From contig JANMYQ010000188.1 of the NCBI GenBank assembly GCA_031382215.1, forward strand, positions 1-64,000: a stretch of 64,000 nucleotides of DNA. The letters run 5' to 3'. Below are positions 24,521-33,455 of the stretch, piece after piece. The first letter of the stretch is position 1. Every line of letters starts with the position of its first letter. The stretch is from LGRD01 sp031382215 (GTDB taxonomy: Bacteria > Pseudomonadota > Gammaproteobacteria > Burkholderiales > Burkholderiaceae_C). Under the pieces are notes generated by a model that made no database searches, was not told where the DNA came from, and saw nothing but the letters and a program-made list of their open reading frames with translations. The translations under genes were made by a program, and so were the position numbers.

Positions 24521-25477
24521 ATGGCCGCCGCCAACCTGCTGACCCTGATCGACGACATCGCCACCGTGCTCGACGACGTGGCCCTATTGACCAAGGTCGC
24601 GGCCAAGAAGACCGCCGGCGTGCTGGGCGACGATCTGGCGCTGAACGCACAGCAGGTCTCTGGCGTGAAGGCCGACCGCGAGCTGCCGGTGGTGTGGGCG
24701 GTGGCCAAGGGCTCGTTCGTCAACAAGGCCATCCTGGTGCCGGCGGCGTTGGCGATCAGCGCGTTCGCGCCGTGGGCCGTCACGCCGCTGCTGATGTTGG
24801 GGGGAGCGTTCCTCTGTTACGAGGGTTTCGAGAAGCTGGCGCACAAGTTCCTGCACGCGAAGGAAGAAGATCAGGCGCGCCACGCCGAACTGGTGACGGC
24901 GCTGGCCGACCCGGCCATGGACCTGGTGGCCTTCGAGAAGGACAAGATCAAGGGCGCCGTGCGCACCGATTTCATCCTGTCGGCCGAGATCATCGCGATC
25001 ACGCTGGGCACGGTCTCGTCCTCGCCGTTCGGGACCCAGGTGGCGGTGCTGTGCGGCATGGCCGTGTTGATGACGGTTGGCGTCTATGGCCTGGTGGCAG
25101 GCATCGTCAAGCTCGATGATGGTGGTCTGTACCTGAGCCGCCAGGCTGGCGCGGACGCCTGGGCGCGTTTGCAGCGCAGCTTCGGCAAGGGGATCCTGCT
25201 GGCTGCACCCTACCTGATGAAAGGACTGTCGATTGCCGGCACGGCCGCGATGTTCCTGGTGGGCGGCGGCATCCTCACGCACGGGATTCCGGCGCTGCAC
25301 CACGGGATCGAAGGGCTGGCGGCGCAGATGGGAGGTTTGGCCGGCATTGGCGGTGTGCTCAAGGCGGTCGCGCCGACCTTGATGGACGGGGTGGTCGGCA
25401 TCGTGGCCGGAGCGCTCGTGCTGTTGCTGGCCACGGGAGCTCAACGCGCTTGGCGCGCGGCCCGGCCGGCGGCGTGA
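24521..25477 (+). CDS. DUF808 (YedI-type) membrane protein
   Basis: 318 residues. Conserved start AAANLLTLIDDIATVLDDVALLTKVAAKKTAGVLGDDLALNA, then LPVVWAVAKGSFVNK, about six to seven hydrophobic helices, and a cytoplasmic FEKLAHK..EEDQARHAE loop. The YedI/DUF808 family has no known function. Divergent from the small-peptide gene with a 221-base gap in which I see no clear promoter motif. Confidence 0.9.
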   Translation: MAAANLLTLIDDIATVLDDVALLTKVAAKKTAGVLGDDLALNAQQVSGVKADRELPVVWAVAKGSFVNKAILVPAALAISAFAPWAVTPLLMLGGAFLCYEGFEKLAHKFLHAKEEDQARHAELVTALADPAMDLVAFEKDKIKGAVRTDFILSAEIIAITLGTVSSSPFGTQVAVLCGMAVLMTVGVYGLVAGIVKLDDGGLYLSRQAGADAWARLQRSFGKGILLAAPYLMKGLSIAGTAAMFLVGGGILTHGIPALHHGIEGLAAQMGGLAGIGGVLKAVAPTLMDGVVGIVAGALVLLLATGAQRAWRAARPAA

Positions 25478-25510
25478 CGCCAGCACCATTCTTCAGATGA
25501 GCCCGCCCCG

Positions 25511-26467
25511 ATGAACTTGCTGCTCGCCCCGATGGAGGGCCTTCTGGACCACACGTTGCGCGACATCCTGACGCGTGTGGGCGGCATCGACCGCTGCGTG
25601 TCCGAGTTCATCCGCGTCTCCGGCACGCTGCTGCCCGAGCGCGCGTTCATCCGCGTCGTGCCCGAGCTGGAGCATGGTGGGCGCACGCGCGCCGGCGTGC
25701 CGGTGCGAGCGCAGTTGATGGGGTCCGACGCGACCTGCCTGGCCGAGAACGCCGGCAGGCTCGCGTCCCTGGGCCCGGCCGGCATCGACCTGAACTTCGG
25801 CTGCCCGGCCAAGGTGGTGAACCGCCATGGCGGTGGCGCGGCGTTGCTGGACGACCCGGAACTGGTGGCGCGCATCGTCGCGGCGGTGCGCCGCGCGGTG
25901 CCGCGGGCGATGCCGGTGTCGGCCAAGATGCGCCTGGGCAACCTGTGCGACTCGCGCGCAGTGGAATGCGCGCAGGCGATTGAAAGCGGCGGCGCCGACG
26001 AACTGGTGGTGCATGCGCGCACCAAGGCGCACGGCTACCGGCCGCCAGCGTACTGGGAGCGCATTCGCGACATCCGCGCGCAGGTGGCGATTCCGGTCAT
26101 CGCCAACGGCGAAATCTGGAGTGTGGAAGACGCGCTGCGCTGCCGCGAACAGTCCGGTTGCGACGCGCTGATGCTCGGTCGCGGCCAAGTCTGCGACCCC
26201 GGCCTGGCTTTGGCGATCGCCCGGCCCGGCCACGCGCCACTGGGTTGGCCCGCGCTGCTGCCGCTGATGGCAGAGTTCTGGCAGCTGATCAAGGCCCACA
26301 TCGAACCGCGCGCCCGCGCCGGGCGACTGAAGCAGTGGCTCAACTACCTGCGCCGGCGCTACCCGCAGGCCGAGGCGGCGTATGCGGCGGTGCGCACAGT
26401 CAACGACCCGGTGCTGGTGAGTGAGCGGCTGTTCAGCACCGCCTTGTCCCACGGAGAGTGCCCTTGA
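25511..26467 (+). CDS. dusC: tRNA-dihydrouridine synthase, DusC-like
   Basis: 318 residues. TIM-barrel flavoenzyme start LLLAPMEGLLDHTLRDIL with the CVSEFIRV pattern typical of DusC rather than DusA/B; catalytic C98 in IDLNFGCPAKVVNRHGGGAALL; VHARTK and GNGEIW/GRG flavin-binding motifs. It reduces a uridine of tRNA to dihydrouridine (U16 for E. coli DusC) with NADPH and FMN. Followed at once by a small gene whose start overlaps its 3' end. Confidence 0.93.
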   Translation: MNLLLAPMEGLLDHTLRDILTRVGGIDRCVSEFIRVSGTLLPERAFIRVVPELEHGGRTRAGVPVRAQLMGSDATCLAENAGRLASLGPAGIDLNFGCPAKVVNRHGGGAALLDDPELVARIVAAVRRAVPRAMPVSAKMRLGNLCDSRAVECAQAIESGGADELVVHARTKAHGYRPPAYWERIRDIRAQVAIPVIANGEIWSVEDALRCREQSGCDALMLGRGQVCDPGLALAIARPGHAPLGWPALLPLMAEFWQLIKAHIEPRARAGRLKQWLNYLRRRYPQAEAAYAAVRTVNDPVLVSERLFSTALSHGECP

Positions 26468-26691
26468 AGACCTATCACATCGAAGTGCAGCGCTTCAAGG
26501 CGATCAGCCACGCGAACGGGCTGATCGAGGCGCAGATCGACGCTTCGGTGCTGCCGGCGCCGCACTCGGCCGACGGCACCACGCCGACCACCCGGCTGCT
26601 GATGACCGAAGCCAACGCGCGCGTACTGCAGGCCTTGCTGAAGACGCAGCTGGCCGAGCTGGACAAGCGCAAGGCGCGCAGCCAGCGCTGA
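26464..26691 (+). CDS. small conserved-looking protein of unknown function
   Basis: 75 residues, MKTYHIEVQRFKAISHANGLIE onwards, with a beta-strand-rich start and a C-terminal amphipathic helix (ANARVLQALLKTQLAELDKRK). The TTG at 26464 is preferred: it has GGAG at 26453-26456 at the right distance, while the GTG at 26458 is too close. The start overlaps the dusC stop, so it is translated from the same mRNA. No family recognised. Confidence 0.65.
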   Translation: MKTYHIEVQRFKAISHANGLIEAQIDASVLPAPHSADGTTPTTRLLMTEANARVLQALLKTQLAELDKRKARSQR

Positions 26692-26741
26692 CCGCGGCGG
26701 CGCGCGCTGCAACGCGCCGCATCGCCTCGCGAGTCAGCGCA

Positions 26742-27161
26742 TCAGAAGCAGTTGCCCTCGTCGCTGCCCATCCGGCAGCTCCAGCGAAATGTCTCGGCGC
26801 CCTGTTTGGCCGAACGCCGGAAGATGGCCGTCGGTTCGTTGGCAATCGCATCGGGCAAGGGCACGCCGACCGGCGCGCCGGTGGAGTTGCTGAAGAAGTT
26901 GATGAAGCAGGTCACCTGCGGCGCACACAGCAAGCCCACCTGAAGGGCGTAGGCAGCGCGGTTGCGCAACTGGGCATGGGCCGGCGGCACGATGACGACA
27001 TGGATCAACCCTTGCCGGCCCGCCACTTCCCAGGGGCTCGCGGGCTGCGCTTGGGCCAGTGCCGGCGCGCTGGCGAGCAGCATGGTTCCCAGCGCCAACA
27101 GCGCAGTGCGGACGGCCCGCAGTCTGGCGGGTTTCGAGCGGGTCGTCGGATCGGAGTTCAT
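26742..27161 (-). CDS. secreted protein of unknown function
   Basis: 139 residues with a signal peptide (RAVRTALLALGTMLLASAPALAQAQ, cut near residue 37). The mature part has four cysteines (GLLCAPQVTCFINFF and FRWSCRMGSDEGNCF), consistent with two disulfides in the periplasm, and a strand-rich core around LIHVVIVPPAHAQ. No family recognised. The frame is open further upstream but only this start gives a signal peptide. Confidence 0.7.
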   Translation of the reverse strand: MNSDPTTRSKPARLRAVRTALLALGTMLLASAPALAQAQPASPWEVAGRQGLIHVVIVPPAHAQLRNRAAYALQVGLLCAPQVTCFINFFSNSTGAPVGVPLPDAIANEPTAIFRRSAKQGAETFRWSCRMGSDEGNCF

Positions 27162-27281
27162 TTGGTTGCGCCAGGCCTGCCGACCCGAAGGTGGATCGAT
27201 CGGCGCCATTGTTGGCCGGAACTCCGGCGGCGACAAGGCGGCGACGTGTGCGTTCGGTTCAGAAGCACTACAGTGGCACCC

Positions 27282-27623
27282 ATGGTCGAAAAGTCGTTTG
27301 CCCTTCTGGTGGCCGCCGTCTGTCTGGTGCTGCTGGTGCGCCTGTTCATGCCTGAGCGCTATCGCTGGCGGCTGGATTCGGCCGCGCAGAGCGCGTGGCA
27401 CGGGCTGGTCGCGCGGGTACGCGGGGTGTGGCGCTGGCGCTCGTCGCGCAAAGAGGCGGCACGCCTGGCCGAAGAGGCCATTGCCCGCGCCCGAACTGGC
27501 GTGGAGCGGGACGGCAACGTGCTGCGCCCCAAATCATTCGGCCGACCGCCTGGCTCGCGTCGCGGTTCGCCCGAGCCTCGCGACGCGCCGCGCGACTCGG
27601 GCGAGCCGCGCAAACCTCACTGA
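27282..27623 (+). CDS. small membrane protein with basic tail
   Basis: 113 residues: one membrane helix (SFALLVAAVCLVLLVRLFM, 5-23), then an Arg/Ala-rich amphipathic stretch (RWRSSRKEAARLAEEAIARAR) and a Pro/Arg/Gly-rich disordered end. A type common in betaproteobacteria, without known function. Divergent from the secreted protein gene with 120 bases between. Confidence 0.65.
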   Translation: MVEKSFALLVAAVCLVLLVRLFMPERYRWRLDSAAQSAWHGLVARVRGVWRWRSSRKEAARLAEEAIARARTGVERDGNVLRPKSFGRPPGSRRGSPEPRDAPRDSGEPRKPH

Positions 27624-27638
27624 GCCGGGCGGGCCGAA

Positions 27639-27827
27639 TCAGTACCGGCGGCCGCGCCGGTCGCGGTACTCGCCCTGATCCTGGCCATGACCCGGGTGGC
27701 CTGGCTCGATCACCACGGCCCGAGGCAGGTAGGGCCGCGGCAAGATGATGCAGGCACTGAGCAACTGGCTGGCGAGCAGCACGCCGATCACGGCCAGGCT
27801 GCGGCGGTTGAAGTAAGCCTTCATCAT
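27639..27827 (-). CDS. small lipoprotein
   Basis: 62 residues, MMKAYFNRRSLAVIGVLLASQLLSAC, with a LLSAC lipobox near residue 26 and a Pro/His/Gly/Arg-rich mature part. GAGGAG sits seven bases before the first ATG; the second ATG (27824) is also possible. Convergent with the 27282 gene. Confidence 0.75.
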   Translation of the reverse strand: MMKAYFNRRSLAVIGVLLASQLLSACIILPRPYLPRAVVIEPGHPGHGQDQGEYRDRRGRRY

Positions 27828-27864
27828 GGGTCTCCTCGGTGCCGGTGAGTGGCCCGTGCGTTCT

Positions 27865-28785
27865 TCAACGGGGCCGATCGCCCGGCTGTTGACCAAGCTT
27901 TGTTTCCGGATCGTAAAGCACGCCGGCGGTTGCGTCGGCGCGTGCATCGGCGGCCAGGAACAGGGCAGGGTCCACCATCGCCCGGTTCAGGCTGACGGAC
28001 CAGTGCAGGTGCGGCCCGGTCACGCGGCCGGTGGCGCCAACCGACCCCAGGCGATCGCCGCCCGCGAGCCGATCACCCACCTTCACCTGAATATCGCTCA
28101 GGTGGCAGTACATCGTCAGCAGGCCCGCGCCGTGGTCCAGCCACACCGTCTTGCCGTTGAAGAAGTAGTCGCCGGTGTCGATCACCCGCCCGGCGCGTGG
28201 CGCAAACACCGGCGTGCCGGTCGGCGCGGCAATGTCCATGCCGCTGTGCGGGTTGCGGGACTGGCCGTTGAACACGCGGCGCAGCCCGAACGAACTGGAG
28301 CGTGGCCCTGCTACGGGCGCGCGCAAGCTCAACTCGGGCGGCGCCGTGTCGCTGAAAGTGGCGATCACCTGCGCCTGGTGCGCGCGCTCGCGCTCATAGC
28401 GCGCCAGGTCGGCCTTGGACAGGTCGACCTTGCCCGGCGCCACGGTGAGGCGCTGTTCGGCGTATTGCATCGGTCCGATGGCATAGCTGCTGCGCTGCGG
28501 TTCGGGCTGGCCGGCGCGCCGCACCAGCAGCGTCGCGTTGCCGGGCACTGCACTCAACGGGATGCCCAGCACGGCGCGCCAGCCCCCGGGGTCACCCATC
28601 ACCAGAACCGGCACGCCATTCGGCAGGCTCGCCTGCGGGCGTTCGGCCGACGGCCCCAATTCGAGCGTGACCACGCCGCCGGGTACCGGGCGGGAAATGT
28701 CGAGTGCCTGCGCCGGGCCGCCCAGCAGCGCACCGGCCGCCACAAGCAGCGCTGTCGTGAAAGAAGGTCGGGATCGTCGGGTCAT
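27865..28785 (-). CDS. M23 (LytM-type) metallopeptidase, periplasmic
   Basis: 306 residues. Signal peptide to about AQA-27; a beta domain (residues 30-115); a helix (125-145); then the LytM domain with all ligands: H180 and D184 in NPHSGMDIAAP, H228 in MYCHLSD and H259/H261 in GPHLHWSV. It should cleave peptidoglycan cross-bridges or peptides in the periplasm. The frame stays open far upstream but only MTRRSRPSF gives the signal peptide. Lies 37 bases upstream of the small lipoprotein gene on the same strand and is divergent from the CNB-domain gene. Confidence 0.92.
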   Translation of the reverse strand: MTRRSRPSFTTALLVAAGALLGGPAQALDISRPVPGGVVTLELGPSAERPQASLPNGVPVLVMGDPGGWRAVLGIPLSAVPGNATLLVRRAGQPEPQRSSYAIGPMQYAEQRLTVAPGKVDLSKADLARYERERAHQAQVIATFSDTAPPELSLRAPVAGPRSSSFGLRRVFNGQSRNPHSGMDIAAPTGTPVFAPRAGRVIDTGDYFFNGKTVWLDHGAGLLTMYCHLSDIQVKVGDRLAGGDRLGSVGATGRVTGPHLHWSVSLNRAMVDPALFLAADARADATAGVLYDPETKLGQQPGDRPR

Positions 28786-28860
28786 GCTGACATTGTGGTG
28801 CAACCCATTCAAGCCATCCGCCAGCACAATGCGGTTCCCGCACGACCCTTCCCAGCCACC

Positions 28861-29475
28861 ATGGATACCGTTCCATCCGAGCTCTGGCACACCCTCGACA
28901 GCAAGGATACCGGGGCCGACCACCCGCGTTCCACGCAAAAGTCGCCGGTGCTGGCGGCCACCGCCATCAAGCTGTTGCGCACGCCCACGGCGCTGGCTCA
29001 GCTGAGCCCGGAAGAGTCGGCCTGCGTCGTGGCCTTTATGCGGCTCGTGGGCTTTGCGCCGGGCGCCACCATCATCAAGGAAGGCGACCAGCAGGAAACC
29101 GGCTACATGCTGCTGGTGCTGACCGGTGAAGTGTCGGTGCAGACCACCGACGCCGCGACCCGCGAGCCGGTGGTGATCTCGGTGCTCGGGCCAGGCAACG
29201 TGATCGGCGCGATGGGCCTGCTCGATGGTGCGCCGCGCTCGGCCACCTGCGTTGCCACGAGCCGCATCGAAGCAGCCGTGCTGTCGCGCGGCGCGCTGGA
29301 CCAGTTGATCGAGCAGCACCCGCGCGTCGGCGCCAAGCTGATGGTGGCCTTGTGCCAGCGCCTGAGCGACCAGTTGCGCGCCACCGGCCAGCAACTCGGC
29401 ATGTACGTGCAGTTGATGCAGAGCATGCAGACCGAAATCGATGCGCTGAAGCAGCAGTTGAGCGGCCGCACCTGA
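28861..29475 (+). CDS. cyclic nucleotide-binding (CNB) domain protein without HTH
   Basis: 204 residues. CNB beta-roll at about 55-165 (FAPGATIIKEGDQQETGYMLLVLTGEVSV, VLGPGNVIGAMGLLDGAPRSATCVA); the phosphate-binding cassette GAMGLLDGAPRSATCVA is close to the Crp/CNB consensus with an Arg. After the capping helix comes a coiled segment ending QMQTEIDALKQQL-like, not a helix-turn-helix. It may thus act as a ligand sensor for a partner rather than as a transcription factor. Confidence 0.85.
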   Translation: MDTVPSELWHTLDSKDTGADHPRSTQKSPVLAATAIKLLRTPTALAQLSPEESACVVAFMRLVGFAPGATIIKEGDQQETGYMLLVLTGEVSVQTTDAATREPVVISVLGPGNVIGAMGLLDGAPRSATCVATSRIEAAVLSRGALDQLIEQHPRVGAKLMVALCQRLSDQLRATGQQLGMYVQLMQSMQTEIDALKQQLSGRT

Positions 29476-29508
29476 GCGAGGGCTTCGGCGCACGTCGGCC
29501 GGCACCAC

Positions 29509-29826
29509 TCAGACTTTCATCGCCGGCCCCGCAGGCCGCGCAGGCGGGGGTGCAGCGGCCTGCTGCTCCAGAAAGTGCACGAAGGCCAGCAACTCGGCCA
29601 CGGCCCGATACAGCGGCTCGGGGATCTGGTCATCCAGATCCAGCTGCATCAACAGATTTACCAGCTCCGGCGAGTCGTGCACGAACACGCCCGCGCCGCG
29701 CGCCTGTTCGACGATGCGCTCGGCCATCAGCCCGTAGCCCCGGGCCACCACCTTGGGGGCGCTCTGGCCGGGCTGATAAGACAGCGCAACGGCGGAAGGG
29801 CGCTCAGGTCTTTTCGGCGGGTTCAT
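29509..29826 (-). CDS. stand-alone FlhB C-terminal domain protein (EscU/YscU/FlhB family)
   Basis: 105 residues, matching only the cytoplasmic domain of FlhB: AVALSYQPGQSAPKVVARGYGLMAERIVEQA, then VFVHDSPELVNLLMQLDLDDQIPEPLYRAVAELLAFVHFLEQ. The NPTH autocleavage motif is absent; the protein starts almost where the cleaved FlhB-CC fragment does (RPSAVALSY). FlhB membrane helices are missing. Starts within the 3' end of the FliK-like gene (23-base overlap). Similar free-standing units are FlhX of Helicobacter and YlqH of Bacillus. Confidence 0.85.
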   Translation of the reverse strand: MNPPKRPERPSAVALSYQPGQSAPKVVARGYGLMAERIVEQARGAGVFVHDSPELVNLLMQLDLDDQIPEPLYRAVAELLAFVHFLEQQAAAPPPARPAGPAMKV

Positions 29827-30862
29827 GGGGTGGGCCCGGCGCTTGCACCGTCATGCCCGCGAGGGTCAGGCCCGCAGCCTGCAGCGCCGCCGCCAGGCGC
29901 CCGCGGTGCGTGGCCAGCAAGCTCGCGCCGTCGGCGCTGCCCAGCGTCATCGCCAAGGTCAACTGAGTGCCCGCCACACGCAATTGCGCTCCCAGTGCGC
30001 CAAGGCGGGGCAGATCAAGCCGGATCTGCGTGGTCCATGTCTCGGGATCTTGGTGGCCCTCGGCGGGGCGTTCGGCAGCTTCGTCGTCACGCGCGTCGAG
30101 CGGTTCGCGCTGGAGGCTCCACTGTGCCGGCTGCCCCGGCCACGCGAAGCCGGCAAAGGCCAACGGCTTGCCGTCCAGCGCATCGAGCTGGCGCTGCAGC
30201 ACGCTGCCGAGTTCTGCGCTGGCGGCTTCGCGCATGGCGGCGGGCGCATCGTGCGGCTGCAGCTGCGCTTGTGGCTCGCGGCTCAGGCTCGCCAGCGGCA
30301 TGCGGCCCTCGGCCCAGGCCAACAGGTGAGACTCGTAGAACAGGCCACTGTGCACGATGGCCTGCGCGACGGCCTGGGCCCGCTCGGCGGGTGGCGCGGC
30401 CGGGTCGCCGACCAGCACCGGCGCGTGGGCGTGAGCCGACGCCAGCGTGGCGGCGCCGGCCTGCACCAGCGCGTTGAGCGACTGCGCTGCCGCACTGAGT
30501 TGCACCGCCACCGCACCGTGGGCCGGGGCGGGGGACGCGGCTTCGGCCAATACAAAGCTCAGCCTCGGTGTCAGCGATGCCACCTGCAACGCCAGCGTCC
30601 CGCCCTGCGTTGGCACGGCGGTGTTGGCCGGCCATTGCAACGTGATCACGGTGTTCTTCACGACAGCCAGCCATTGCCGGCCCTGCAAGGGCTCGACCAG
30701 GCGCGCGCTGACGGCCTCTCCGACGACGAAGCCGGGCCCCGGCGCACCCTGCGCTTGCACGGCCATCAGCAGGCGGCCGACATCGCCGCGCACGCGCTCG
30801 ACCGGGCTGCCCGGCGTCACGGCGCCGACCTTGTCGAGCGAAGGGCCGGCCGGCTTGATCAC
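29804..30862 (-). CDS. FliK-like hook-length-control-domain protein
   Basis: 352 residues, low-complexity Ala/Gln/Pro-rich. The C-terminal 80-90 residues fit the FliK C-terminal fold (TQIRLDLPRLGALGAQLRVAGTQLTLAMTLGSADGASLLATHRGRLAAALQAAGLTLAGMTVQ). FliK contacts FlhB-C to switch secretion specificity; here the partner-like FlhB-C gene overlaps its 3' end. No flagellar or type III structural genes are in the window, so the pair is orphan. The Bacillus YlqG-YlqH pair is a distant analogue (recalled). Confidence 0.75.
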   Translation of the reverse strand: MIKPAGPSLDKVGAVTPGSPVERVRGDVGRLLMAVQAQGAPGPGFVVGEAVSARLVEPLQGRQWLAVVKNTVITLQWPANTAVPTQGGTLALQVASLTPRLSFVLAEAASPAPAHGAVAVQLSAAAQSLNALVQAGAATLASAHAHAPVLVGDPAAPPAERAQAVAQAIVHSGLFYESHLLAWAEGRMPLASLSREPQAQLQPHDAPAAMREAASAELGSVLQRQLDALDGKPLAFAGFAWPGQPAQWSLQREPLDARDDEAAERPAEGHQDPETWTTQIRLDLPRLGALGAQLRVAGTQLTLAMTLGSADGASLLATHRGRLAAALQAAGLTLAGMTVQAPGPPHEPAEKT

Positions 30863-30870
30863 GCACGCCT

Positions 30871-31437
30871 TCAGTACGGCTTGCGCCCCAGCACGTTGCC
30901 GGCCGGGTGGTAATTGCAGGCCACGATCAGCGTGTTATTGCAGATCGCCTGGCCGCAGCCGAGCTGGGTGGTCTGGCGCCACACCATCTGCGTGTAATGG
31001 CCGGCCGGGCCCCAGTTGGCCTCGGTCAGCACACCGCCGTGGTAGTCCTTCTTCTCGGTCTCCCAGGCCTTGGCGGCGTCGACCGCGATGAATGCGCCGA
31101 AGGTGCCCTGGAACAGGTTCTCGCCGTAGGCGTTCGGGCTGCGGTGCTTCATGCGGCAACCGCTGATGGCCAGTTGTTCGGCCCATTGCTGCGCATAGGC
31201 CGCGAGCTCGTTCGACCAGGTCATCGGCCCGACGCCGACGTCGGCGCGCACCTTGTTGTGGTGCGCGGTGATCTCATTCATGTCTTGCGGCGACAGACCC
31301 GGCGGTGGCAGCGCCGCCCTCGACAACGGCGCTGCAACCGACAGCGGCGCGGCCGTTGGCGGCATGCCGGTCGAAGACGCGCAGCCGGCGGTCGCCAGCA
31401 GGCACAGCATGAGAGCGGGGTGACGTTTCGCGACCAT
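30871..31437 (-). CDS. CAP-domain (SCP/PR-1-like) lipoprotein
   Basis: 188 residues. Lipobox LLATAGC at about residue 19, Pro-rich linker, then a full CAP domain: HHNKVRADVGVGPMTWSNEL, YAQQWAEQLA, YGENLFQG, WGPAGHYTQMVWRQTTQLGCGQA and CNYHPAGNVLGRKPY. This form with GHYTQMVW and ACNYHPAGN is the eukaryote-like PR-1/CRISP type. Role in bacteria is unclear. It precedes the FliK-like gene by eight bases on the same strand. Confidence 0.93.
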   Translation of the reverse strand: MVAKRHPALMLCLLATAGCASSTGMPPTAAPLSVAAPLSRAALPPPGLSPQDMNEITAHHNKVRADVGVGPMTWSNELAAYAQQWAEQLAISGCRMKHRSPNAYGENLFQGTFGAFIAVDAAKAWETEKKDYHGGVLTEANWGPAGHYTQMVWRQTTQLGCGQAICNNTLIVACNYHPAGNVLGRKPY

Positions 31438-31447
31438 CGCGTCCCTG

Positions 31448-33283
31448 CTACTTGCTCCAGGTGTCCTTCAGGGTCGCGGTGCGGTTGAACACCAGCTTGC
31501 CCGGCGCGTGGTCCTTGCGGTCGGCAACGAAGTAACCGTGCCGCTCGAACTGGAAGCGCTCGTCGGCCTGCGCCGTTGCCAGGCCCGGCTCGACATAGGC
31601 CAGCACGGTCTTCTTGGCTGTAGGGTTCAACACGCTCAGAAAGTCGCGCCCGCCCGCGTCGGGCTGGGCTTCGGTGAACAGGCGGTCGTACAGGCGCACC
31701 TCGGCCGGCACGCCAGCTGCCGCGCTGACCCAGGTGATCACGCCCTTCACCTTGACCGCATCCGCGCCCGGCGTGCCGCTCTTGGTGTCGGGCACCAGCG
31801 TGGCGAGCACGGCGCTGATCTGGCCCTGCGCGTCCTTCTCGAAGCCGGAGCACTCGATCACGTAGCCGTACTTCAACCGGCTCCGGCTGCCGGGCACGGC
31901 CGCGCCGGTGGCGTCCACACGCGGCGGGCTCAGGCGGAAGAAGCCCTTGCTCGGCACTTCCATGAAGTCCTCGCGCTCGATCCACACCTCGTTCGTCAGC
32001 ACGAAGTCGCGCTGGCCGCGTTCGGGGTGGGCCGGGTGCACCGGCGCGTGGCAGGGCTCGCGGTGATCGCGGTTGCCAAACACGTCGGCGAAATTGGTGA
32101 GCTTGAGCTTGAGAGGGACCAGCACCACGCAGGCGCGTGGGGCCTTGGCGTCCAGGTCATCGCGCAGCGCGATGTCGAGCGACGAGTAGTCGATCCAGCC
32201 GCCCGCCTTGCTCACACCGCTGCGTTCGGCCAGCAGTTGCAGGCTCTCGGGCGTGTAGCCGCGTCGGCGCATGCCCACCAGCGTGGGCATGCGCGGGTCG
32301 TCCCAGCCGTCCACGTGGCCCTCGTCGACGAGCTGGCGCAGCTTGCGTTTGCTGGTGACGATGTAGGTCAGGTTCAGGCGCGCAAATTCGTACTGGTGCG
32401 GGCGCGGTTGTTTCGTCAGGCCCAAGGTGCACAGCGTGTCGAGCAGCCAGTCGTAGAACGGCCGCTGGTCTTCGAATTCGAGCGTGCAGACGCTGTGGGT
32501 GATGTTCTCGAGCGCGTCCTCGATCGGGTGCGCATAGGTGTACATCGGGTAGATGCACCAGCGGTCGCCGGTGTTGTGGTGGGTGGCGCGCTTGATGCGG
32601 TACAGCGCCGGGTCGCGCAGATTGATGTTCGGGCTGGCCATGTCGATCTTGGCGCGCAGCACCATCGCGCCGTCGGCATGTTGGCCGTCGCGCATCTCGC
32701 GAAAGCGCTTCAGGTTCTGTGCCGGTGAACGCTCGCGAAACGGGCTGTCGGTGCCGGCGTGGCCGAAGTCGCCGCGGTTGTGGCGCATTTCATCGGCCGT
32801 CTGTTCGTCGACATACGCGTGGCCGGCCTCGATCAGCGCTTCGGCGGCGCGGTACATGAAGTCGAAGTAGTTGCTCGCGTAGTACAGGTGGCTGCGGCTC
32901 GCGCCCGGGTGTTGCGGGTCAGGGGTCTCCCAGTCGAAGCCGAGCCACTTCACCATCTCGACGATCGCGTCGACGTACTCCTGCTCTTCCTTCTCGGGGT
33001 TGGTGTCGTCGAAGCGCAGGTGGCACACGCCGCCGTATTCGCGCGCCAGCCCGAAGTTCAGGCAGATGCTCTTGGCGTGGCCCACGTGCAGGTAACCGTT
33101 CGGCTCGGGCGGGAAGCGGGTGCGGATGCGGGCCGGGTCTGCCGGGCCGGCGGCGTGGTGTGCCGCGTCGCCCGGCGTGCCCGCGAACGTGCGCCCGGCA
33201 TAGCTGCCCTGGGCCAGGTCGCGTTCGATGATCTGGCGCAGAAAGTTGCTTGGTTTGCTGGTGTCGGCGGCGTCTGCGGTCAT
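31448..33283 (-). CDS. glnS: glutaminyl-tRNA synthetase
   Basis: 611 residues. Class I signature HIGH in PPEPNGYLHVGHAKS, the KMSKS counterpart in VTSKRKL, DDTNPEKEEQEYVDAI in the catalytic core and two C-terminal beta-barrels (PLKLKLTNFADVFG onward, ending AERFQFERHGYF-like). It charges tRNA-Gln directly. 10 bases upstream of the CAP-domain gene, so they may share a transcript. Divergent from the gene at 33456. Confidence 0.97.
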   Translation of the reverse strand: MTADAADTSKPSNFLRQIIERDLAQGSYAGRTFAGTPGDAAHHAAGPADPARIRTRFPPEPNGYLHVGHAKSICLNFGLAREYGGVCHLRFDDTNPEKEEQEYVDAIVEMVKWLGFDWETPDPQHPGASRSHLYYASNYFDFMYRAAEALIEAGHAYVDEQTADEMRHNRGDFGHAGTDSPFRERSPAQNLKRFREMRDGQHADGAMVLRAKIDMASPNINLRDPALYRIKRATHHNTGDRWCIYPMYTYAHPIEDALENITHSVCTLEFEDQRPFYDWLLDTLCTLGLTKQPRPHQYEFARLNLTYIVTSKRKLRQLVDEGHVDGWDDPRMPTLVGMRRRGYTPESLQLLAERSGVSKAGGWIDYSSLDIALRDDLDAKAPRACVVLVPLKLKLTNFADVFGNRDHREPCHAPVHPAHPERGQRDFVLTNEVWIEREDFMEVPSKGFFRLSPPRVDATGAAVPGSRSRLKYGYVIECSGFEKDAQGQISAVLATLVPDTKSGTPGADAVKVKGVITWVSAAAGVPAEVRLYDRLFTEAQPDAGGRDFLSVLNPTAKKTVLAYVEPGLATAQADERFQFERHGYFVADRKDHAPGKLVFNRTATLKDTWSK

Positions 33284-33455
33284 GGTTCATTCTATCGGCC
33301 GGGTCCATTTGCCCGGGCTGGTCGGGGGGGCGGCGCCACCTTTGTACACAGGAGCTTTACCTTTTTTGACATGAGGATGGTCAACAGCGGCTTGCCGGGC
33401 GCCGTTGTTGGCTCAGGCCCGCAATTGCTGCGTGCCCCCCAAGGAGAAACGGAAG

